Assembly: GCA_963576475.1 (NCBI GenBank)
Contig: OY754980.1
Coordinates: 28,633,486-28,697,485, forward strand
Reading direction: 5' to 3'
Length of the DNA: 64,000 nt
DNA from: Molanna angustata
Lineage: Eukaryota; Arthropoda; Insecta; Trichoptera; Molannidae
The position numbers and the translations under genes were made by a program. Positions within the stretch are counted from its first letter, which is position 1. Each line of letters opens with the position of its first letter. The notes under the pieces are model-generated. The model did not search any database and was not told the origin of the DNA. It was given only the letters and a program-made list of their open reading frames with translations. Of the stretch, positions 12,725-24,362 are shown piece after piece.

Positions 12725-13330
12725 TGACATTTAGATGGTTTGGTCACATGGGGAGAATGAATGAGGAACCCATGACGTAAAAAATATACAATGCGGACAG
12801 GAATGTAATGAGAGGTCGGGACCGTCCAAGATTAGGATGGCTCAACCATGTGAAAGACATTCTGAAAGATGGAAGCGTAGGAAGCTTGATAAACAGAGGA
12901 ACATATATAAGACGATGTATGAACAGGGCCGGATAAACGTGTTTTGGCGCCTGTAGCAATATATTTGAAACCGCCCCCCACCCTATGTTTTTTTGGAATT
13001 TTAAATGTAGAACAATTTAAAATTATTTAAAATTACATCGGGTCTAAAATGAATAGTATATATAATCATTGACATTTTTTTACATACACACCATCACGAC
13101 GAGCATCTTTCCGAGTACCTACGCAAAGAGAACCGAGCGCCATACCTGCGGATTTTTTATTTATATCATTAACATTTTAGGATTTTAAGCGCCCTTTTTA
13201 AGACAACCGCCCTGATTTCTTGTTCCTTTTTGTTCTATGATTTAACCGGCCCTGATGTATGAATGTTGATGAGGCGATGGTTGCGTGCCAGGATAGAAAT
13301 ATTTGGCGTTCGATTCTCGTTTCCTACCCA
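12725..13330 (+). pseudogene. LINE C-terminal remnant, split by a MITE
   Basis: Upstream of the MITE at 12923-13253 the frame reads MRWFGHMGRMNEEPMT, a stop, then KIYNADRNVMRGRDRPRLGW and NHVKDILKDG. Downstream it resumes with MNVDEAMVACQDRNIWRSIL and SYPVGDTAWW. The layout (GH..RM..E..., RGR.RPR..W, DEA...C.DR..WRS) is the LINE C-terminal tail. The two halves meet at the duplicated GATGTATGA, so the LINE was already there when the MITE landed. Confidence 0.65.
12923..13253. mobile_element. hAT-like non-autonomous DNA transposon (MITE)
   Basis: A 331-bp insertion inside a LINE remnant. It is flanked by GATGTATGA on both sides (12914-12922 and 13254-13262). The termini are inverted: left CAGGGCCGGATAAA, right complementary to CAGGGCCGGTTAAA. 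An 8-9 bp target duplication with CAGGG-type ends is typical of the hAT superfamily. No transposase frame is present. Confidence 0.75.
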
Positions 13331-13369
13331 GTTGGAGACACGGCGTGGTGGTATGTATGTATGTATATT

Positions 13370-14570
13370 ATTTTAATTTTGATGTAAACAGAAGTATTAA
13401 TCGTTACATTAAGTATAAACTATTAAAAAAATAAATACTTATTAACTTATTACACAAGGTAAAAAAATGTACCTATACATTTATTTAAATTATATGGACA
13501 ACTACATATTTTTAAATAATTTGTAAGTCAACCAATGAGAACTCAATGCATTAGGAGTGTTTATATTAAGAATTACACAGCTTATCAATCATATTTTTAT
13601 TTGCTAACATTAACCGAAAAAAAATCAATTTGAATTTTAAATTTATGTATGATCGTCTCTGTGATCTCTTTTTTTCTTATTTAATATTATGTTTACCTCG
13701 GTTGCAGGATGAAACTTTATCTGTTTAAGAAACATATTATATCATGATGTTATATTTTTTATCTTGCAACCGACAGTATGGCCTATCAGCGGAGAATTCT
13801 TATTGGCTGTTAAATTATTATTTTAAATGTAACACTGATATGTATAGCTGTTAGTCTTACCAAAAAAATATAAATAAATAATATTTAGAAATTAGAGGGA
13901 ACAGCTGTTCTTAATGTTAGCTGATTAGTTTTCCATAGATATCCGTCAATTTCTTCTGTATAATTTCATCTGTCCGAATTCTCAAAATGCTCTCACGGTC
14001 TGGAAAATAGAGATTTTGTATACTGTTTGAAATTTCGATACATTATAAATACACTTATCAAAAATGCATTCAAGGATTGTCAAAATTTAAAGAAAAAAAT
14101 CTATGGTTTGCCATATCAATGTGAAATAATTTTCATATTTGTATGAAAAATGTATAGGTATAACAGAAATAAAATAGCTCCTGTATGGGAAAATTGAGTG
14201 ATCAACTTCATATTGATATTGTATGTGTCTCTATAGACAAGTGTATTTTTTACTCTCCACTTGTATCTTCCTCAAGGGGTAGGCAGTGAGAACCGAACAC
14301 CGCATTCTTCTATCTTGACACATACATCGTCTCATCAACATTGATACACTGTATCATACATGATCATCTTGCTAGTAATGCAATTTTACTTAAAATTTCT
14401 CAACAAGTATAATCTAGAAAATACATACTATGAGTTTCGTGACAATTTTTTTGTGTGAATGGTGTATTGTGTAAACTTTTGTCCTCTGGGAATCTTATAT
14501 TTGTTAAAGAATCTAATAGAAATATATTTCATAAAAATGCATTTAGAGATTGTCAACATTTCAAGAAGAA
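13370..14570. other. gap: AT-rich, only a short microsatellite
   Basis: A short GTATGTATGTAT run sits at about 13350-13365. Beyond that I see no frame, RNA gene or clear repeat until the GTTGGCCACAACTCACTCG motif near 14610. Confidence 0.4.
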
Positions 14571-15303
14571 AAAATTAACACTTACTATGGTGTGGAGAGT
14601 TTAGTGTTGGCCACAACTCACTCGTTTTAATAAAGAAAGTATATTATAGAAAGGACGACGCATTTCACAGATTTATACAAATCCATAATCCTACTGAATG
14701 TTCTTCTTTTCAGAGAAATTCTTCGAAGTGGACGTCCATCATCGTCTGTGATTGGAGAAATACAATTATGAGATGACTAATTAATTCAGAGGACAATTCA
14801 ATTTGTTTTATCACAGCATGCTTGTTTTATTTTAAGACATGATCTATATAGTTAGCATTATCTAAGTACTACAACTTTAAACTCAATAAAAAAGAAATAT
14901 ATGAGAATTGCGATAGTATGATTTATGTCAAACGATAAGCTGTCAATGTAATTCCCATAATACTTGGGAATATTCTTATCACCAAATGGACGGTGATAAA
15001 CATATTTCAAAATGTCAACCTAGCGGTGACCATGATTTGTGTTGAAAAAAAAAATGTAGGTATTTGTTTTTTAAAAAAAGAAGTGAGTTAATATTTTTAG
15101 ACAGAAAAAATAAGCAAAATAATACTCGTAAGTTCTTGTAGTTCCTGCCTCTCACTCTATTATTTCATTGAAAAATTCATGAGTACCATTCTCATACAAA
15201 AAAATTGTCTTAATGAATTAGTGCCTAATTCGAGGCAGTACTTGCCTCCTAATCAACACGGAAAGGTAAACACGCCAACCGGAAGCCTCTTCAAGATGTT
15301 TGG

Positions 15304-15400
15304 CGAAAATTATAAGTCTCCAGAATGTGTCAACTTGTTATTGGGTGCGTGTAAAATAATTATATGACATGTTAGTTGCCCGAGAAGTAAACAAAATAAT
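15304..15400 (+). repeat. SINE family B 3' fragment
   Basis: The stretch 'ataagtctccagaatgtg.caacttgttattgggtgcgtg' followed by 'gttagttgcccgagaagtaa' matches the 3' half of the SINE at 30481-30693 (minus) and the copy at 27010-27180. The tRNA-like head is missing. Confidence 0.65.
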
Positions 15401-15573
15401 CGAACACATTATAATAATTTACATATACATTGGTAAAAGCAAGTAAACAAGCCAAAAATGAACTTATAGTTCTGGAACACTTCAGGGGTGACATCTGTGC
15501 GAGACTATTGTCACCTCATGTATAAGGACTCTTGCTTTCATTGTTTATAAAAAAAAACAATTTCTCGATAGAC

Positions 15574-15723
15574 TTTTTTTTTAAATGAATATGTCTTTGT
15601 TTAACCAGTACATATACAGTCTTCCTACGTTCCCTATAATAAGCATGAATGCTCGTGCTATAGGTGAATGAAATCGGTCGAGGCAGGATTCGAACTCCAA
15701 CCCAATGCGCTAACCGCTCTGCA
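15574..15723 (-). repeat. SINE family A (tRNA-derived), copy
   Basis: On the minus strand the head reads GCAGAGCGGTTAGCGC..., then GAGTTCGAATCCTGCCTCGACC (box B), then 'ttcattcacctatagcacgagcattcatgcttat' and a T-rich tail. It is homologous to 51981-52153 and 58662-58838. The first few bases of the tRNA-like head appear lost. Confidence 0.75.
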
Positions 15724-15734
15724 AAATGAATGGC

Positions 15735-16005
15735 GTTACAAAAATGTTTCTTCGTTAATTTATAGATGGCGATGGTTTTTTTTCAGCTTATTTTCAAACG
15801 ATCAGTTTCTCATTATTACAATACAAAGAATTTAAAAAATTGCATTTATAAAGGAACTCAATAAGAAGGCATAATTGTCTAACGTTGCGCAATCGCAAAA
15901 GTGATCACGTAAACCAGCCGATGACAGATCGTTAGCTCTATAGGTGCCTTGAGATCCTGGTTCTCTTATAATATTCCTACTACGTCTCTATTGAGATGAT
16001 AAAAA
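15735..16005 (-). repeat. family P repeat, copy (minus)
   Basis: The minus strand begins 'tcatctcaatagagacgtag' and contains 'aagagaaccagga', 'ggcacctatagagc', 'ctgtcatcggctggtttacg', 'tgatcacttttgcg' and 'aacgttagacaattatgcc'. It ends near 'ccatcgccatctataa'. It is the 5' part of the 44838-45264 family and abuts a SINE. Confidence 0.65.
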
Positions 16006-16444
16006 AATGTGAAAAAAACCACATGATATTGAACGCATGGTTACTACATCAAAATGTTATACATATTAGTTCCTAATGGATGTTTAAAGACATTCTTTTG
16101 TATAAGTTGTTTACCATAATAATAGTTTGCTGTATTGATGTTTGAATACAATACAACCTTGCACGGTTTAGAGATAACACAAACCATAAATTAACATTTT
16201 CGACCAAGTACTTCCTATAAGGTCTGCACCAGAGACAATTTTAATCTGGCATCAAACACTGATATCCCAGAAGCCAATACAGAGCAAGAATTTAATTAAT
16301 GTTAACAGACCTCAAGAATTAATGCATTAGAGTGGGACTAAAAATGAACCAACATTAATAAGACAAAAATCATGCCATCTATAGGTTCAGAACCCATAAT
16401 AAGTGATGGTCAAGATATTGGCTGAGTAGAATCATATGTCTGCC

Positions 16445-17011
16445 TCGGTCACAGCGTGAAACTGGGAAGAAATAATTTAGAAGCTGAACTAGAAAGAAAA
16501 GGAGGTCTAAGATGAACTGCGTTCAGCAAATTATGTTCTGAAATCTACAAATATCCCAATCCACTTAAAGAAAAAAGTTTTAGACGCTTGCGAACTCCCT
16601 GTGCTCACTTACGGCTTTGAAACATCCGCATTGACTAACGGAAATAGGTTATGATGGAAAAGCTAAGGATGGCACAAAGAGCGATGGAAAGAAGAATGTT
16701 GAATATCTCGCTAAGGGACCACAAAACCAATGGATTAGGAAGAACACAGGTGTGGCCAAAAGAAAAGCGGAATTAAAGTGAAGTTGGACGGGTCATATAT
16801 CTCGGATGTCGGACGGACGATGAACAATAGTTGTGATAGACTGGAGGCCAAGAACAGGAAGCAGAAGCGTGGGAAGGACCAGACCAGATGGTCCGATGAT
16901 ATCAAAAAAGTGTCAGGTCTAGAATGGCGAAGAATGGCACAGGATAGAGACCAGTGGAAGTCCAAGCGGGAGGCCTTTGTCCAATACTGGACTCAAAAAG
17001 AGGCTGAGTAA
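16445..17011 (+). pseudogene. RTE-like LINE C-terminal remnant
   Basis: Interrupted frames read LGHSVKLGRNNLEAELERK, then PNIPIHLKKKVLDACELPVL and TYGFET, then MEKLRMAQRAMERRMLNISL and RDHKTN. They end in an open frame (16778-17011) with KRGKDQTRWSDDIKKVSGLE followed by WRRMAQDRDQWKSKREAFVQ. This is the thumb and C-terminal region of RTE-type endonuclease/reverse-transcriptase elements. The catalytic FADD box lies upstream and is missing. Internal stops show it is inactive. Confidence 0.8.
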
Positions 17012-17069
17012 GTAAGTAAATTATGAACTCATGAATTCATTATTAAACATATAGGCATCCTTTCGTTCT

Positions 17070-17125
17070 GCCAAAATGATGATTTTGTTGCCCAAATGAC
17101 AATTTCTTCCAACGTCAATCCAGAT
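17070..17125 (-). repeat. SINE/LINE hairpin tail relic
   Basis: The reverse complement contains GTTGGAAGAAATTGTCATTT followed by GGGCAAC, a diverged form of the ATTGCC-N4-GGCAAT tail seen in full at 58 kb and 2.9 kb. Confidence 0.4.
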
Positions 17126-17589
17126 AACCAATCATTGGGTGAAAAATGATTTTCCAAAAATATGCTCTGTTTGGAATCTAATCCAGAGCGCCAGTACAGC
17201 AGTCAACTAATTTAGTTCAATTTCCAAAACAAAATACCACAATAGCTATTGAAAGTAATAAAACATGACAATGCCCTGCATGTATAACCTGCATCGTTCT
17301 GTTTTAATTTATGGCTTAGCCATCGAATATTTTTGTCTTTTTTCTTCAAATATTCCGCGGAACATAGTCAACGTGTCAATAATTTAGCAATGGAAAAGAA
17401 AAGTAAATATATGGAAGTAACATTTTCAGTCACGTGACAAATGCACTTCCATACAATATTTTTCTTTTCTATTCCATCGCTAAATTCACACGATGACTAG
17501 GCCCAAAAGTTTTACTATTTTCCATTAAAACAATAATATCTAAGTGTATTTTTTTTTAATCTGTGGTATGTAGATTAAAAATTATTTTA

Positions 17590-18420
17590 TCAATCAACAA
17601 ACAATACAAATTACTATTAAATATAATACCAATCTCAAAAACCCAAGCCTGTCTAATTTCTGCGAAGAGAAACCCCAATGAATTGCAAGTGTCTTTCAAC
17701 GGAAGCACCCTACCTAACAGCAGCTCTATGGACCTGCTTGGAGTATCTATAACGAACCAATTACACTACAAGGGCTCCATCGAAGCTAAGGTGAAACTCG
17801 CCTCCAAAAAATTGAGCGTACTATATAGAGCGCGCAGATATTTTACTAAGACCCAGATCTGTATACTCTACAAAGCGCAAATACGTCCAATTATTGAATA
17901 TGGCAGTCACCTCTGGAGTGGCGCCCCCCAATACTTACTGAATACCCTCGACGCTGTCCAAAGGCGTGCTATACGTCTGATTGATGATCCATCACTGACT
18001 GATGGATTGCAATCACTAGAACACAGACGCAGAGTCGGTATTTTAAGTTTATTCTATAGATACTACCACGGGAATTGCTCAGAAGAACTTGCATCTTTGG
18101 TCCCTCCTCCACCCACTCGCAACAGAGTCACTCGCTTCACTCAATCGCAGCATCCATTCACAGTGGACCTTCAACATATACGAACAAGTCGCTTCTCGAA
18201 CTCCTTTATTAATACAGCAGCCCGACTGTGGAACGATCTTCCGAATTCTGTGTTTCCATCTTCGTACAACCCGAATTTTTTTAAAATCCGAATTAATAAA
18301 CTATTTTCTAGATTGCAAACCCATCCCAACGCTACGTAGTGCGCTTCTTCGGAAGAGTAAAATGGATCCAAATCCTAATAGCTGGCGTCCCCTACGTAGA
18401 CATGTTAAAAAAAAAAAAAA
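17590..18420 (+). pseudogene. 5'-truncated Jockey/CR1-like LINE with poly-A tail
   Basis: An open frame ends at a stop at 18337-18339. It begins within the end of the reverse-transcriptase domain (SKTQACLISAKR, then SSMDLLGVSITNQLHYKGSI). The rest is thumb and C-terminal region: YKAQIRPIIEYGSHLWSGAP, LDAVQRRAIRLIDDPSL, RRRVGILSLFYRYYHGNCSE and NSFINTAARLWNDLPNSVFP. After the stop a short 3' UTR ends in A14 at 18407-18420. Truncation removes the endonuclease and the RT catalytic core, so the copy is dead although this part has no internal stop. That suggests it is younger than the other LINE fragments. Confidence 0.85.
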
Positions 18421-18845
18421 TCTCAAAAGTCAAAAAAACCCTTATGCACTGAAAAAAATATGTTAAATTTGTTAATGTTTTGACTAAAAAACAATTCGTT
18501 TTGTGCTACTAAATATTTTTTGCGCTTAATCAAATAGTACAGTCATAAATAGATTAATTTTTAGTACTGATAACTATCATATATAATCCAGCTGATAAAA
18601 AAAGGTTTGGTTAAAAACGCAGGTAGCCAGTTCGGTGGTCACATTTTATTTTAGTAAATCTGACTTGGTTAATTGATTGATTTACTCAAATAACTTATTG
18701 CACTATTTTTTTTAACTATTTGTTTAGTATTATTCTTAAACAATTATTTTGTATGTGCTAAAACAATGTAACAATAGTTTTTTTTAATAAGGCACAGCCA
18801 CCAATAGAGGCGGATTTGTGATTTACCATTAAAAGAAAGCTTGTC

Positions 18846-19260
18846 CAACTGTCGATTTGTTCAAGAGAATTAATTATTTTAACAAATCGACAAAGTATCA
18901 AGCCAAGATACGCGAGATTTGTATGCCAGATCTATATTTTTCACGGTTTTTTCAACTTTGAAGTCAAAAAACACCAACTTAGAGGCTTCGCAGCATATAA
19001 TATGTTCTATATATAAATGGACTTACTCAGAATTAGGAGTAGAAAATTTAGTGTGTCTGTGTGTGTGTGTCCCTTATAACTTTTGACCCGCTCATTGCAC
19101 AGAGCTTGAAATTTCAGAATATATAGAAAGTTATAGGCCTACAAAAGTTTAATAGGTACTCAAAATTTTGAATTTTTGTTTCAGTTAGGGGTTATCAACT
19201 ATTGAATTTTCACTTTATTTTTCCATATATCTCATAAACCATAAAGCTAGAGCACTGAAA
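18846..19260 (+). repeat. dispersed repeat family E, copy 1
   Basis: This matches 25296-25630: 'aactgtcgatttgttcaagagaatt', 'agatacgcgagatttgtatgc', 'tttttcacgg.tttttcaactttgaagt', a TGTGTG run, 'ccttataacttttga.ccgctca', 'aaggggttatcaact' and 'tatttttccatatatctca.aaaccata' are shared in order. No protein frame was found. The TE class is unknown. Confidence 0.65.
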
Positions 19261-19993
19261 ATTTGTATAAATATAGACGAATACAAAACCTCTAAGTTAT
19301 TTTATCAAAAAAGTTCCGAGTTCTCAAATATTTTTTATGAAGAAATTTTTTTTTTATTATGTATAAATTTGTGTTTTTTTTACCTATATTTCCAAATTTT
19401 TGAGAAATATCGAAAAAGGCCGGAAAACCCCAACTAGATCATTTAATTTTCTATAAAAATATGAGCATTGCAGTATTACATCTCAAACTTTTTGAAACAA
19501 TTTTTATAAAAATTTAAATTAGTGACGACATCAATTCATACAACTTACAAGGCAGTAAACACTACACAATATTTTACTCAATAGTTTGATACCTACTTAA
19601 TCTAAAAAAACATACATACATACAATCATGCTGTTTTCATACTCTGGGTAGGAAAAATAGTCTGACTTCCATTCTATCCTATCCTGAGATACATACCTAC
19701 ATGTTTTATATAGAAAACAAAATATCTTAACATATTTATTAATTTGTGTTTAAGTTTTGTACGTATTCTTCAAATATACATACTATCGCATTCGACAGTT
19801 GGATCTCATGTGTTATATGCAACTAGTTTAATTTAAAATCATTCGAACATTTCGTATTGGTAATTTGTTTTTAAAATTTGTTTGTCGTAGCTTCCGCGTA
19901 TCCTTGTTACTCATATTATTTTCCCCATAACAACCCCGTAGATATCTACGCCACAATCACAATGAAAAAGCTTGGAAAATAAAATACAACTTA

Positions 19994-20195
19994 CCGCACT
20001 CTGAGTTTGAAAAATATGCAATATTTCAAATTACTTCTCCAATAAAAGAACTAAAGACGCACAACACCAATTTAAAACAGTATTATTTATTTAATAAATC
20101 GGATATTTTCTCTGCATGAATAATTGAACAAAATATCACAAAAAACACGACCAACTCATGCGGCGAAACTAGCGCCACTGTTGCCTTGACAACGC
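19994..20195 (-). other. candidate non-coding first exon of an unidentified minus-strand gene
   Basis: On the minus strand a strong 5' splice site (GTGCG|GTAAGTTG) begins the intron at 19993. About 190 bp upstream lies a local GC-rich, CpG-rich stretch (20160-20330) with a NotI-type GCGGCCGC and an X-box-like motif. The exon itself has only tiny frames, so it would be 5' UTR. I found no downstream coding exon. The call rests only on a donor site next to a promoter-like island. Confidence 0.3.
20180..20193. promoter_or_regulatory. X-box-like motif (RFX site)
   Basis: GTTGCCTTGACAAC closely matches the RFX-family X-box pattern GTTGCC-N2-GGCAAC, an imperfect palindrome, with one mismatch in the second half-site. 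It sits in a CpG-rich stretch inside AT-rich DNA. RFX factors commonly drive ciliary and sensory-neuron genes; assigning that role here is inference. Confidence 0.4.
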
Positions 20196-20439
20196 GGCCG
20201 CTACAGATAATAACATGAAAACAAAAACGCGTTCGGGGGGCATGCGCAATACATACCTACATGAATCTGAATAGAGACAATAATATCCAATTTTTACGAT
20301 TTTATTTCAAAGGCGCGCGGCGTTCGAATTTCTTAATTTAAAGTTATTCCTTACTCTTGCTTGGATATTCATGTATGTATTTAAATTAAATAATGGCTTG
20401 ATTCAATCAAACATACATACACATTGTACATTATAATGT

Positions 20440-20990
20440 ATTTTTTTTTATTTAAAGTTTTATTTATTTACATTTTTTTAACAATAGTAATTCTTGCACT
20501 AAACTGCAAAAGCAGTTTAACAGTGCTAGCTCTCTCGTACGCTTAGATAAATTTGATAATGTAACAAAAAAATAATTATAAATAAACAAAAATTAAAAAC
20601 TAGTAATACAATATAACAATAATTAAAACCATTAACACAATATAACAACAAAGAAAACATACAAACTTATATATAAAATTCTTTTAACAATTTTTTTTTT
20701 TTTTTTGTTTTTGGTTTGAATATTTGAATATTTTGGCAGTTTGTTAAATAGTTTCGGGATTATCGTTGCCTTTGTCCTGTCGCCGTAAACGTTATTTGTT
20801 TTAGGTATTGTCAGTAAGTCTTTCGTTATTTGTCTAGTTGTATATTTGTGAGTGATCTTTAATTTAAATCGTTCGCTATAAAGTTCTTCTATGGTCAGTA
20901 AAAGATTCACCTTTTTTAGTTTTTTTCTATAGGTAAAATATTGCATCGTTTGTAAATTTCGTTAAGTTTTTTTTTTACTTGCCTCCACTG
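20440..20990 (-). pseudogene. Jockey/CR1-like LINE 3' remnant
   Basis: The minus-strand frame at 20632-20946 reads YRKKLKKVNLLLTIEELYSE, then HKYTTRQITKDLLTIPKTNN and YGDRTKATIIPKLFNKLPKY. This is the LINE C-terminal pattern '..YG.R.......LFN.LP'. Poly-T runs near 20441-20450 and 20692-20706 fit a minus-strand A-rich 3' end. No RT catalytic motif is present. Confidence 0.6.
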
Positions 20991-20999
20991 TTGATTACA

Positions 21000-23450
21000 T
21001 AAATAAAATATTTATTGCAAGGAATAGTTCTTCCACCCTTTTCTATTTGTGATCGTTAGAATCTTTTGATCGCTTTACGATATGTGAATTTTTTTAAACG
21101 AAAAATTCTCTAGATTGTTCTGATTGTGGGAACTGATAATGGCCTCTGACAGAACACTGAAAGAACGTGAGAAGGATCCGTAAAACCCTAAAACCTTACA
21201 GACTCTTCACCTTAAAGTGTCGAAGAGAGCTCATTGTAGGGAAAGAGTAGGAATTGTTTGACTACCTACTGCATGAGTCATCTTTAAATTATGTTTAATT
21301 GATAGTAGGTGAAATGAAATGAAATGATTTTATTTCCGTTATTTTTACACATTACACTTGATTACAGTAATCAAAATAATAGCCACATTAAAAAATATAC
21401 TATTTACAACAAGCTGTTCCTGTTTGCAAATTTTCTGCCTCACTAGACGAGTCTGTTCTGAGGCAGTAGCTTTTCAATTTGTTCTAAGGTAACATGTTAT
21501 CGAATGCAATAGAATTAACAGAAATAATCAAACATAAACTGAAAAATGTACAGTGACCTCTCAGTTACATGAACCCATAAAATTGTAATGGAAATGATGA
21601 ATGGCACCAAGCTATGGTAGATATTCTCAGGTTATGAAGGCAGAGAGTAGTTAATTATTTTAGGATGTTTAACAGTATGTGAGCATATTGTATACGAGTT
21701 TTTTGAAGTTTGTTTCGTCGCGTGATATATTGTGTTCTATGTCAGGTAATATTTTATTGTTAAGAGGCTATAGTAGGCTATACATTATATTTTGAAAATA
21801 ATTTCCCTAATACCCTCAAAAGATACGTCTTTGAAATAAGGAACAGTTTGTATGTACATCTTTAATCTATTGCATGATTTTTTTGAATTTTGAATTTGTT
21901 TAATACTTTTCTTGTAAAATTAGTTTTAGTAAAACCCTTTTTTATTTTTTTACTGTAAGTAACTAAAAAACTACAAGGCCTATGAAGTATATCGATAGAG
22001 AATATGAAAATCTACCGGCTGAATTTTTTATTATTATAAAATTTCAATGACTCTTCTTGCTATTTAAAAAAAACCTCTAAATTTTACCATTTTCGCACGA
22101 TAAAATGTTGTATATCACATATCAGGTGATATACAATATTTTCTCGTGTTTCATACATTAGAAGCTAATTTAGTGTGCATTTTTGCGTATATCCGTATAT
22201 CCAGGGTATAGTAGGGCCTTAAGTCTAAGAGCAAGGAAGGGGTAATGTCGCTGTAATAAAATCTCTTTTCTATGGTCGCTGGGCTGTTGTCTATGTATTT
22301 GGTATTATAATATTCGCCAAACATCTTGAACGAGGTTCCGGTTTTGCGTATTTTTGTTTCGTTGGTTTACGTGCAAATCGCTCTCCTTCTCGACTAAAAG
22401 TTCAATTTATTTGGCGGCAACTATACCAGACATTAATTTTATTTTATAATCTCTATTGTAACTACCTACATATATTTGATAAAAATAATACAATAAATAT
22501 GGCCGCAGTTTTCCCGGGTCTACATATATTTTTGAGGGTACAAAAAGTAGTATCTATATATTTATTTCTTATTTTAGTCTCAAGGTTCTCTGACCTTTTT
22601 TAGTCATATCAAGGTTTTAATTTTTTTATAATTTTGTTTTTAAAATCGTTGGTTATGACAATAAACGAGTTAAACATGCACGTTCTAAAATTCGTCTCGT
22701 TTCACATAGTTTTGTGTATCTAGTTATTTTTTTGTTTGGTTTAGTGATAAAAAACTATTTTATTGCCCTAAAACTTGGGTCGAATTTAATTCAAGGTCCT
22801 AACAGTGGTGTAACCACAGGTGTAACGAAATAAGCTTACTGAAAAACTACATAAAAACAAATTACAGAATATTACGTTGTAAGCTTGTAGTAGACATATG
22901 TAGTACTTGAAAGTTGAAGAATCAAGCTGAAACTATATAGTAGAATAGTAGATAATAAAATAATAGTACTTAGGAATTAAAGAATCAATCTGTATCAATA
23001 CTTAGGAGTTAAATAATCAATCTGTAGCTGTACCTTTACTAAGAAGTCAGAGAAGCTACAAGTATATGTAGATACTAACGAACTAACAAAAATGGAGATA
23101 CAACCACATGTTGATCAATAGCAATATGAAAACTAGTAAATATAACAATATTGGTTCAATACCAACTCAGCAGAGCTACTTCATGTTACAACCAAGTCTC
23201 GACAAAGGAACCATACGTGGATTTATTCACACATTTTCCCACAAACAAGAGAAATGCTGTCGAGTATTTTAGCGCTAATTGATATGTTTATCATTATTTT
23301 TTAGCCTTTATAAAATTGAATGTCGTTAACAAACTACTGAATGAATGCCTTTTGATTTTTCATTATTCCTTAAAATTAAATTATTAATAAAACATTTGGT
23401 AACGTGTCATATCTTAAGAACACACACACATGTAGACAGCATTATGTAGT
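21000..23450. other. gap: AT-rich, no gene recognised
   Basis: No convincing coding exon or RNA gene is seen. The stretch 21312-21490 begins with (GAAAT)n and 'gattttatttc', and may be the 3' end of a minus-strand retroposon. A short palindrome (tgttgtatatcac/..gtgatatacaata) lies at about 22106-22140. Confidence 0.4.
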
Positions 23451-23460
23451 TTGTTCGTTT

Positions 23461-24100
23461 TTAGGATGGTTTAACAAAATAACTCTTCAAAATCCCCCCA
23501 AGTACCTCCTCATTTTCAGCCTCCTGTGATGTGGACTGCCAACTATCTCGCCATCTTTTTGGTGGGTGTCCTCGTGGTCGAGACCCCTCCGGTACGTTGT
23601 CTCGGGCTATCTTTGGGACATGCGGCTGACGTGTTTGTTCCAGTACCTTCTTCTTTTGCCCCCCCCCCATATTACGGTGTCCTCAGCTTCGCAGATTCTT
23701 CGGATCTCTGTATTTCTGACTCTATCACGAAGATTTTTGCCAGCTATGCATCGCAGTATTTTCATTTCACTGGTGCGCAGAAGTTGTTTGGTACGGACCG
23801 TATCAGCTCTGGATTCAATGGCGTATGTTAGGATAGGTCTGACGCAGGATAGGTTTTGTAGATCCTCATTTTCCCCTTGGTGCTCATGTGTTTGTTCTTC
23901 CATATAGTTTCCCTCAGACAGCCCGAGATTGCTGCGGCCTTGTGTGCTTGCTGTGTCACTTCTCCATACAGATCATTGTGAGATGCCATTTCGATCCCTA
24001 GATATTTAAATTGCGTCACTTACTCTATTACGTCATTTCCTACACTCAGATTGCACCTATGGTGATATCTGGTTATAGTCATGCTTTTGGTTTAATATTG
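23461..24100 (-). pseudogene. LINE (RTE/R1-like) C-terminal remnant with two frameshifts
   Basis: Three minus-strand frames follow one another. 23828-24090 holds KSMTITRYHHRCNLSVGND, a stop, then TQFKYLGIEMASHNDLYGEV. 23607-23903 holds VRPILTYAIESRADT, RTSEMKILRCIAGKNLRDRV and RNTEIRRICE. 23461-23670 holds HVSRMSQR-like sequence, then RPRGHPPKRWRDSWQ. In order these are the RT thumb ('..YLG.....G....EI..R...A'), the 'ILTY..E.' box, the 'LR.I.G....DR.RN..IR' box and the 'RP.GRP..RW.D' tail. Two shifts and at least one stop make it inactive. Confidence 0.8.
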
Positions 24101-24362
24101 TTAAATTATTGTAACGCCACTGAGTATACAGGTACGTGATAAAGTTTAAATAAGGAGATATCCTATTGAATAAAGATCCTGACTATTTCTTTGTTATGTC
24201 CTTCTTAATCTTATTTTTTGACGTGGCTGACATTTCGTGATCCTCGGTGATCCGGCAAATTATATCATTAAGTAGCTTTTTAAATTGGCTGCAGACCATG
24301 TAAATTGACTATTTAGTCTGTCATCTCTGTTAGATTTAGGATGGATGAAGTATTATACAAAC

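Noticed and set aside
15179..15303. Plus-strand frame with NSRQYLPPNQHGKVNTPTGS, resembling motifs of insect cuticular proteins
   Set aside because: Only about 40 codons before it runs into a SINE fragment. No acceptor, donor or second exon fits, and no cuticular consensus is complete.
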